From Chitinophagaceae bacterium (GTDB lineage Bacteria > Bacteroidota > Bacteroidia > Chitinophagales > Chitinophagaceae), in assembly GCA_014879545.1 (NCBI GenBank), contig JACSRV010000099.1:1-46694 (forward strand): 46,694 nucleotides of DNA, in the 5' to 3' direction. Below are positions 24,809 to 30,808 of the stretch, piece after piece. The notes under the pieces were generated by a model, which did not search any database, had not been told where the DNA came from, and saw nothing but the letters and a program-made list of their open reading frames with translations. The position numbers and the translations under genes were made by a program. Position 1 is the first letter of the stretch, and every line of letters starts with the position of its first letter.

Positions 24809-25240
24809 ATGAAAAAACAGACTATAGTTATTCTGGTATTATCCCTTTTCTGTAGCAATGTTTTCGGCCAAAAGACCTCGCAAAAAAGCAATGAACTTTT
24901 ACAATGTGCAATTGAAAGTAAAGAATTCAGGGAATTCTTTTTTGTATGTAAGCATCCTGCGGACACGATAACACTCATTGATACAAGTGCTCGGTTTTCA
25001 AATTTTAGCCTCTTGCTTTGCAATCGGTACTTCGCAATTGATACGTTATTGCCATTTGTCATAAACGTTAATAAACGCGCCGCAGAAGAAACAAAAGACA
25101 AAATTATGCTGTGGCATAAAGAAGGCCGTCGGCAGGTAACATTCAGTTTTTTTGAGCCATTTTCTAATGCAAATATTATTTTGAAAGTGAATAAAGCAGG
25201 AAGGCATAAAGTTAGTCTAATTCAAAAAGGCCAATATTGA
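24809..25240 (+). CDS. Small exported protein, candidate immunity protein
   Basis: A 143-residue protein with a signal peptide (MKKQTIVILVLSLFCSNVFG-Q). The mature part has two cysteines (FFVCKHPAD and LLLCNRYF) that could form a disulfide, which suits a periplasmic location. I do not recognise a family. It starts 14 bases after the stop of the metallopeptidase toxin-like gene and is therefore the first candidate for a cognate immunity protein. Base composition is AT-rich like the toxin's C-terminal part, consistent with joint acquisition. Confidence 0.6.
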   Translation: MKKQTIVILVLSLFCSNVFGQKTSQKSNELLQCAIESKEFREFFFVCKHPADTITLIDTSARFSNFSLLLCNRYFAIDTLLPFVINVNKRAAEETKDKIMLWHKEGRRQVTFSFFEPFSNANIILKVNKAGRHKVSLIQKGQY

Positions 25241-25262
25241 TGGTTTGTTAAGTTGATTAATC

Positions 25263-25643
25263 ATGAAAAAAATCTCGATATTGTTCATTGCATTACTTGG
25301 CTGCAAGAGCACAAAATTAATCGAAGACATGAACGTGGTGGCTATTAATACGCAGACCAATGCGTTGAGAAGCGAGGGTGATGCGACTCTCTTACAACAG
25401 AATTTAAAATCTGTTTCAATTACAGACCAAAATACGATTTCCGATATTTTAAAAATGATTAATAAAGCGCATAAGGAGCCAGTCAAATTCTATCCGGAAT
25501 ATTCACTAGATGTCTGTTATAAAGACGACACCGTAGCTGTTTTAGTCAATGGTATACACTGTAAGATAAACGGCAAATCGTACAGGATGTCAGATAAATT
25601 GGAGCGCAATCTTCAAAAAAATCATTTTCTAAATGGCAAATAG
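25263..25643 (+). CDS. Small lipoprotein, unknown, possible second immunity gene
   Basis: A 126-residue protein starting MKKISILFIALLGC, a lipobox with Cys 14, so it is probably membrane-anchored. The mature part has a helical segment (TISDILKMINKAHKEP) and beta strands (YSLDVCYKDDTVAVLVNG, IHCKINGKSYRM). It starts 22 bases after the previous gene and ends 9 bases before the next, in a tight run of three exported products behind the toxin-like gene. No known family was recognised. Confidence 0.6.
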   Translation: MKKISILFIALLGCKSTKLIEDMNVVAINTQTNALRSEGDATLLQQNLKSVSITDQNTISDILKMINKAHKEPVKFYPEYSLDVCYKDDTVAVLVNGIHCKINGKSYRMSDKLERNLQKNHFLNGK

Positions 25644-25652
25644 ACGCAATTA

Positions 25653-26075
25653 ATGAGGACTATATACCTGCCAATTCTCTGCCTGCTATGCATGTCCTGC
25701 AAAAGGGATGAAAGGATGCATAATTTCGTATTGTATGAGTACCAAAATGTGCCGGAGGATTACGCTTTCAATGGTCACTCAATAGTTTTTGAAAATAATA
25801 AGTACCTGCTGACTGCCATACAGGAATTTCAGAACGATACCATAATAGCTGCCGGTATTAACAAGCCAGAGGACATTATTAACTATACAAGGCCAGAGTT
25901 AGAAGCAGATACCGCGCTTATGCAATTGATGAACTTTAGCATGACGAAAACAATTTCCGTTGAGGGCAAAGTATTAAATGACAATGGCGAGTTGCTGACA
26001 ATTTCGCAGAAGAATGGCGACAGCTTGTTTTGCCTTAAACGCAAAACGTTGCGCGTTTACAAAATTAGAGATTAA
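25653..26075 (+). CDS. Small lipoprotein, unknown
   Basis: A 140-residue protein with a lipoprotein-type signal (MRTIYLPILCLLCMSC, Cys 16 followed by KRDER). The mature part is acidic, with predicted beta strands (FVLYEYQNVPEDYAFNG, HSIVFENNKYLLTA, TKTISVEGKVLND). It starts 9 bases after the preceding lipoprotein gene, and all three small genes look co-transcribed with the toxin-like gene. No function can be assigned; a role in the same system is inferred from location. Confidence 0.55.
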   Translation: MRTIYLPILCLLCMSCKRDERMHNFVLYEYQNVPEDYAFNGHSIVFENNKYLLTAIQEFQNDTIIAAGINKPEDIINYTRPELEADTALMQLMNFSMTKTISVEGKVLNDNGELLTISQKNGDSLFCLKRKTLRVYKIRD

Positions 26076-26127
26076 CACTTCGCTATGCTTTTAGAATAGC
26101 TGTATCTTTGATAATAAATCTTAACGC

Positions 26128-26553
26128 ATGGCAAATGCGGTTGAAAATGCGCTGAATCGCGCAAGCGATGAGCAACGGGCAAGGGCGCAGCAGGCAATAG
26201 AAGAGGCGCGGGCCAATATTAAACTCGTGTCCATGCAACCTGGCGATGTTACGGCCTCCGGTGCCAATTCCATTGCGCATAACGCGCAGGTTATCGAGGA
26301 AGCAAAACGCAATATTCCCTTTGAAACTATGCAGCATGTGGACGAGATCGGCCCGCCGCTTACTACGCCGTCTGCGAACGGGCAGTACACATCAAAAGTA
26401 GTGGAGCTGCACCCCAACGTGCAATCCACCATCGAAAACATAGAGCAGGGCGAGGGGAATAACTATCTTAGGGAAAATGCTGTAGATCGGGCAATGACGC
26501 GGCCCTCGCAGGACATTCAGCGAGACGACCAGCAACAGGCGTTAGGGCGCTAA
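26128..26553 (+). CDS. Small hydrophilic protein upstream of the coupling protein
   Basis: A 141-residue protein without signal peptide or membrane segment. It is rich in Ala, Gln, Asn and charged residues, with a predicted coiled-coil start (VENALNRASDEQRARAQQAI) and a disordered C-terminus (RPSQDIQRDDQQQALGR). GC content is clearly higher than in the toxin cluster, which suggests it belongs to the mobilisation module that follows. I do not recognise the family. An accessory factor for the coupling protein or relaxosome is possible but is only inferred from location, 62 bases before the coupling-protein gene. Confidence 0.55.
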   Translation: MANAVENALNRASDEQRARAQQAIEEARANIKLVSMQPGDVTASGANSIAHNAQVIEEAKRNIPFETMQHVDEIGPPLTTPSANGQYTSKVVELHPNVQSTIENIEQGEGNNYLRENAVDRAMTRPSQDIQRDDQQQALGR

Positions 26554-26595
26554 TTCCTTCACATTGCTTTGATAAGCCAACATGATTGCATATAT

Positions 26596-26603
26596 TAGCT
26601 TTG
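26596..26603 (+). promoter_or_regulatory. Candidate -7 promoter box before the coupling-protein gene
   Basis: TAGCTTTG matches TAnnTTTG and lies 12 bases before the ATG at 26616. A TTTG at 26568-26571 is a possible -33 element, but the spacing of 24 bases is longer than usual. Confidence 0.35.
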
Positions 26604-26615
26604 AAAACGCTATAT

Positions 26616-28046
26616 ATGCCTGCGCCGGATTTCAGCCTCGACAGGGCTATTCATTCTTTCAACGACGATGAGCCGTTCACCATCGGTAATGCTTGCGAAG
26701 GTGTGCAGATCTTCGGCGGTATCGGCTCCGGCAAGACCAGCGGCAGCGGCGAAGCGATTGCCCGCGCTTTTCTTAATGCGGGTTTCGGCGGGTTGGTGCT
26801 GTGCGCCAAAAAAGACGTGTTGGAGGACTGGAAACGCTACGCACGGGAAACCGGGAGAACAAACCATGTGCTGGTGTTCGATGCCACCGGCGATTTTGTG
26901 TTTCCCTTCCTGCAATATGAGATCGAGCGTAAAGGTGAGGGGGCTGGCTACACCGAGAACCTCGTGCGGTTGTTCACCGCTGTCTATGAAGCCATCGACC
27001 GCAGCGTGAGCGGTGAGGGGGACGACCCGTATTGGGCGCGGGCAATGCAGCAGCTTTTACGCAATGCCATTGACCTCTGCATGATTGCACGGGGTACGGT
27101 ATCGGTGCCACAGATAAGGGACATTATTCTTTCCGCTCCTATCAGCACTGCGCAGATCGACACCGATGAGTGGAAAGCCAAAAGCCTTTGCTGGAAACTG
27201 CTTTTGGAGGGTCATGCCAAAGACCTTGATAAATGGGTAAAGCACGATTTTGACAGTACCGCTTCATTCTGGCTGGAGGAATATCCGAATCTTGCAGAAC
27301 GAACCCGTAGCAGTATTCTTTCGACACTGACGACCATGATGGATATTTTCCTACGCAGGCCGTTCCGCAGGCTGTTTTGCGAGCAGCCGGAAGACCGCAA
27401 AAAGATAGCATATCCTGAGCTGACCCATCGCGGCGTAATTATCGTCCTGAACCTGCCCGTGAAGGAATTTGGAGATGCGGGCCGCGCCGCCCAAGTAGTA
27501 TATAAATACCTCTGGCAGCAAGCGGTGGAAAGGCGGGCCGTCACAAACGAAACCATCCCTGTGTTCCTGTGGGTGGATGAGGCACAGAACTTTGTTACCG
27601 AATACGACATGCAGTTTCAGGCTACCGCCCGTAGTACGAGGGCTTGCACGGTTTACCTGACGCAGAACCTTCCCAACTACTACGCGGAGATGGGTGGAGG
27701 CGCGCAAAGCAAATACAAGGTGGATTCTCTGATCGGCAACCTGCAGACCAAGATTTGGCATGCCAATAGCGACCCAATGACCAATGAACATGCAGCGGAA
27801 ACCATCGGGCGAAGCTGGCACACACGGCAAACCTCCGGGGAGAGCTTTGGCGCGGATTATTTCAATGTCAGCAGCGGCAAGAACGAGAGTTTTGATTACG
27901 ATGTGCCGCCGCAGGCATTTACCAGGCTGCGCAAGGGCGGCAAGCTGAATAGCCGCATCGTAGAGGCAATTATTTTTCAAAACGGGCGCATGTGGAAGAA
28001 CGGAAAAACACACCTGCTGGCCCAATTCAAACAATATGAATTATGA
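26616..28046 (+). CDS. Type IV coupling protein (VirD4/TraG/TraD-like ATPase)
   Basis: A 476-residue cytoplasmic ATPase that would bring the relaxase-DNA complex to a type IV secretion channel. Walker A is visible near residue 38 (GGIGSGKTSGSG) and Walker B near residue 320 (VFLWVDEAQNF). They are followed by a TraG/TraD C-terminal signature (TRACTVYLTQNLPNYYAEMGG, GNLQTKIWHANSDPMTNEHAA, TIGRSW). Usual VirD4 proteins have two N-terminal membrane helices; here the Walker A comes too early for them, so the membrane part is missing. The next gene, overlapping by four bases (ATGA), encodes a multi-pass membrane protein that may replace it. The ATG at 26616 is chosen over an in-frame TTG at 26586. 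Confidence 0.87.
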   Translation: MPAPDFSLDRAIHSFNDDEPFTIGNACEGVQIFGGIGSGKTSGSGEAIARAFLNAGFGGLVLCAKKDVLEDWKRYARETGRTNHVLVFDATGDFVFPFLQYEIERKGEGAGYTENLVRLFTAVYEAIDRSVSGEGDDPYWARAMQQLLRNAIDLCMIARGTVSVPQIRDIILSAPISTAQIDTDEWKAKSLCWKLLLEGHAKDLDKWVKHDFDSTASFWLEEYPNLAERTRSSILSTLTTMMDIFLRRPFRRLFCEQPEDRKKIAYPELTHRGVIIVLNLPVKEFGDAGRAAQVVYKYLWQQAVERRAVTNETIPVFLWVDEAQNFVTEYDMQFQATARSTRACTVYLTQNLPNYYAEMGGGAQSKYKVDSLIGNLQTKIWHANSDPMTNEHAAETIGRSWHTRQTSGESFGADYFNVSSGKNESFDYDVPPQAFTRLRKGGKLNSRIVEAIIFQNGRMWKNGKTHLLAQFKQYEL

Positions 28047-29008
28047 AAATCACACCAAGGCCGGTAACGGCATCCGACCGCGTAGATCAGTCCCGTGACA
28101 TTTCAGGGATGAATAAGTGGGCGCAATCCTCGCGTACTGTGGGGTTTATCATGCTGGTGCTGGGCTGGTTCACCATCCCGGCGGAAGTGTTTCTGCGGCG
28201 TGATTTCGGGCAACGCTGGTTTACGGTAGTGAATTTCTATGCCGGTCTTTTCCTCATGTTCATTTTTGCCACTCTGCAATATGTGCTGGTGGCAATTTGG
28301 GGAGGCATTCACGATTTTGTTTCCCGTGTGGCAAGCGCCATCAATCCGTTCCATACCGAAGATGAAATAACGTTTACCGATCAGGTAATGGACAGAAGTA
28401 TGTTATTTCTGCTTATCGCCTATTTGGTTTTGGGTTCGTACCATCTCTTTAAAATATGGTGGCGTAACAGAAGCAACACGGCGCTGCACTCGTTTGATGA
28501 CGGGACTTCGCGGTGCGAGCGTTTAGCAGGTCTGGTGATAGGCTTGATAAATGCCTTGGCAAAGCCTTTTGTGGCTCTTTACTTTCGGATGCTTCCTGCT
28601 ACGCAACGTATCGGTATTACAAAGCCAAAGCTTATAAACGACCGCACGGTTTTTACCAATACTGCGTTTGAGCCTTTGCTTGTGCTTTTGCTGGCCTTTT
28701 GGTTTCAGGGCATTGCCAGTATTTGGCTGTTCTTCACAGCGGTTGCCGTTGCCATTCATGCTAACTGGAAGGAAACTGCGAGACTGAGCAAGGTTCTCGA
28801 TTTCAGGGATAGCATCATCGAGGCAAAAGCAATGATGCACCTGAAAGATGAAACGATGCAGGCCAGCACATCGGGCCGGGTAATGCAACAGGCTGCCGAA
28901 ACGGTCAAAAGCAATCCCGAGGTCGCAGCGCAGGTCATCCAGCAATATCCTGATCTTATGAGCATAATTGACGAAATGAATCGGGACGGGAGCCATTTAG
29001 CCAATTAG
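28043..29008 (+). CDS. Multi-pass membrane protein coupled to the T4CP
   Basis: A 321-residue protein with several predicted transmembrane segments: around residues 33-50 (TVGFIMLVLGWFTIPAEVF), 63-87 (VNFYAGLFLMFIFATLQYV), 120-135 (MLFLLIAYLVLGSYHLF), 158-180 and 212-240 (LLVLLLAFWFQGIASIWLFF). A hydrophilic C-terminal tail of about 75 residues follows, with helical character. It overlaps the coupling-protein gene by four bases, so translation is coupled. Together with the lack of membrane helices in that ATPase, this suggests it anchors the ATPase at the inner membrane. No family was recognised with confidence. Confidence 0.7.
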   Translation: MKITPRPVTASDRVDQSRDISGMNKWAQSSRTVGFIMLVLGWFTIPAEVFLRRDFGQRWFTVVNFYAGLFLMFIFATLQYVLVAIWGGIHDFVSRVASAINPFHTEDEITFTDQVMDRSMLFLLIAYLVLGSYHLFKIWWRNRSNTALHSFDDGTSRCERLAGLVIGLINALAKPFVALYFRMLPATQRIGITKPKLINDRTVFTNTAFEPLLVLLLAFWFQGIASIWLFFTAVAVAIHANWKETARLSKVLDFRDSIIEAKAMMHLKDETMQASTSGRVMQQAAETVKSNPEVAAQVIQQYPDLMSIIDEMNRDGSHLAN

Positions 29009-29049
29009 AAATTGTTAAGAAATATATACAATGCTTGAAAGAAGCAGCA

Positions 29050-29089
29050 AAATGTCGTATTTTTGTACGGTATAAATGTCGTATTTTTG
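29050..29089 (+). promoter_or_regulatory. Direct-repeat operator/promoter of the AbiE pair
   Basis: The 16-base sequence AAATGTCGTATTTTTG occurs twice (29050-29065 and 29074-29089), exactly 24 bases apart. Each copy ends in TATTTTTG, a match to the -7 box TAnnTTTG. AbiEi antitoxins bind repeats in their own promoters, so this is probably the autoregulatory operator. The start codon at 29110 lies 20 bases beyond the second copy. Confidence 0.6.
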
Positions 29090-29109
29090 ACGAAATAAGA
29101 GATTGGGAT

Positions 29110-29526
29110 ATGTCGCAGAAAATGGCTTTGGAAGATAAAGTGCTCAGGCGGATCAGGCGGATGAAAAAGAACGTCGTGATGCGGGAGGACTTTGCCGATT
29201 TGGGCGGGTATGACCAGGTGGGCAGGGTACTACGTCATTTGTCTGCTAAAGGTATCGTTATCAAGATCGGCTACGGACTCTATGCAAAAGCGGAGCGTTC
29301 GCCGCTTACCGGTAAGATCATTCCGATGCGCAACCTGCCTGCCTTGGCAAAAGAGGCGCTGGGGCGCTTGCATGTCGGGACGGTGCCTTCCCGGCTTGAA
29401 CAGGATTACAACACCGGAAGATCGACACAAGTACCCACCGGACGGCTTATTGCTGTAACATCGCGTGTCAGCCGTAAGATCGGGTATAACGGGTCTTTCA
29501 TAAGCTATGAATATGCCCCCCGATAA
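29110..29526 (+). CDS. AbiEi-like antitoxin (DUF6088 type)
   Basis: A 138-residue protein with an N-terminal winged-helix domain (ALEDKVLRRIRRMKKNVVMRED, GYDQVGRVLRHLSAKGIV) and the short wing KIGYGLYAKAERSPLTGK that is typical of AbiEi/DUF6088 proteins. The C-terminal part (LAKEALGRLHVG, NTGRSTQVPTGRLIAV) matches the same group. It pairs with the AbiEii-type nucleotidyltransferase downstream, which it overlaps by 20 bases. In type IV systems the antitoxin represses transcription and counters the toxin without direct binding. ATG 29110 is preferred because an upstream in-frame TTG (29035) would place the operator repeats inside the gene. Confidence 0.82.
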   Translation: MSQKMALEDKVLRRIRRMKKNVVMREDFADLGGYDQVGRVLRHLSAKGIVIKIGYGLYAKAERSPLTGKIIPMRNLPALAKEALGRLHVGTVPSRLEQDYNTGRSTQVPTGRLIAVTSRVSRKIGYNGSFISYEYAPR

Positions 29527-30418
29527 ACATACCATCGGACTGATAGCCCGCGAGCTTGCTACAGAAGAAGCATTTATTGAAAAGGACTGGCACGGTGTGC
29601 AGGTACTTGCTGCGATAGCCGCGCTTGTATATCCCGACTATCTATTAGTGTTTGCGGGCGGCACTGCGCTATCCAAAGCGCACAAGCTCATTCAGCGATT
29701 TTCCGAGGACATTGATTTCAGGCTGCATCCGGTGGGTCACATACCTAAACGCGCAGCTTTATCAAAGCTAAAGAATAGCCTGATTGCCTCATTGCGTGAT
29801 GCTGGATTCCAGATTGATGAAGGGAGCATCATAGCGCGCAACGATAACCGATATTTCACATTCAATATCCGCTATGAAAAGCAGTTTGAGCATTCGGCAT
29901 TAAGGCCGGATATAAAAGTAGAGGTTACTCTGGACAGTCCTAAATTACCCGTGGCCGTCTTGCCTGTAAGTTCTTTGGTTGCTTCCTTTACTCAACAGCC
30001 GCCTGAGGTAGCCGCGATTACCTGCCTTGCTTATGTAGAAAATGCAGCTGATAAATTCAGTGCGGCAGTATGGCGCATCTCCGCCCGCGAGAGGGGTACT
30101 GGGCATGATGACCCTACATTGGTGCGGCATTTATATGATCTTGCATTGCTCAAAGATGCCGTGATCGACGACCCGCAGTTCGTGGAACTGGCGCGTGCTA
30201 CGATGAACGCAGATAACGAACGCACCAAAGATGGCGCATTCGCTGCCTTATCATTGCAGGAAAAATGTGCGCACATGATCGCAATTGTGGAACAGGATGA
30301 CCTTTACCCTGGAGAATACGAAAATTTCGTGGCCGGTCTTTCCTATGCTTCAAAGGAAGATACTCCTGATTTCGCTTCCGCCTTGACGGCATTTCGGCAA
30401 TTGGCGGCACTTATATAA
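29507..30418 (+). CDS. AbiEii-like nucleotidyltransferase toxin
   Basis: A 303-residue member of the nucleotidyltransferase AbiEii/AbiGii family. The catalytic signature is present: a glycine-rich motif FAGGTALSKAH near residue 50 and the double-acid motif SEDIDFRL near residue 68. Further family features are the IKVEVTL strand and the DPTLVRHLYDLALL segment in the C-terminal half. Such toxins transfer nucleotides to target RNAs (tRNA in related MenT proteins) and stop growth. They protect elements from loss, and some act as phage abortive infection systems. It overlaps the antitoxin gene by 20 bases and ends only a few bases from the convergent genes of the relaxase side. Confidence 0.87.
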   Translation: MNMPPDKHTIGLIARELATEEAFIEKDWHGVQVLAAIAALVYPDYLLVFAGGTALSKAHKLIQRFSEDIDFRLHPVGHIPKRAALSKLKNSLIASLRDAGFQIDEGSIIARNDNRYFTFNIRYEKQFEHSALRPDIKVEVTLDSPKLPVAVLPVSSLVASFTQQPPEVAAITCLAYVENAADKFSAAVWRISARERGTGHDDPTLVRHLYDLALLKDAVIDDPQFVELARATMNADNERTKDGAFAALSLQEKCAHMIAIVEQDDLYPGEYENFVAGLSYASKEDTPDFASALTAFRQLAALI

Positions 30419-30424
30419 CTGTCG

Positions 30425-30808
30425 TTAATCGATTCGTTCGACCAGAATCGATTTTATAAATATCCCATCGTCACAGGTGTCATTGCCGATATTTGCCTGC
30501 ACAAAACGTAGCCGGTAGGCAGCAAGGTAGTCATACAATATTAAGAGATTTCTCCCCGTAATTTGAATACGTTTATGTGCCGTTAGGATTTCAATTCCTT
30601 TATCTGCATCATAATTGATTTCTACGAAATAGGCATACGGCACCGCATTACGGCTTCCATCGGGCAGCCGCAGGTCAAGACAGGCAGGAGTTCCTGATCT
30701 TGCCGTTGCAAAATAAGTGCAGGAAAAATGATCGTCCTGCTCAATAGGCTCGTCATTGCTAACGGGCTTGCTCCTGCTCTGTTCGAGGCGTTGGCGAAAG
30801 TCCATCAT
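30425..30808 (-). CDS. Small protein overlapping the relaxase 3' end
   Basis: A 127-residue protein starting at ATG 30808 (alternative ATG 30805; a TTG at 30844 is in frame). The first part overlaps the end of the relaxase gene by about 50 bases in another frame, so translation is probably coupled. The sequence has beta strands (FSCTYFATA, ACLDLRLPDG, YAYFVEINYD) and a central helix (NLLILYDYLAAYRLRFV). No signal peptide or membrane segment is present. I do not recognise the family. Location suggests a mobilisation accessory protein. Confidence 0.6.
   Translation of the reverse strand: MMDFRQRLEQSRSKPVSNDEPIEQDDHFSCTYFATARSGTPACLDLRLPDGSRNAVPYAYFVEINYDADKGIEILTAHKRIQITGRNLLILYDYLAAYRLRFVQANIGNDTCDDGIFIKSILVERID

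Noticed and set aside
27351-28034. A 227-codon minus-strand frame opposite the coupling protein
   Set aside because: Entirely antisense to a gene with clear Walker motifs; composition typical of a shadow frame.
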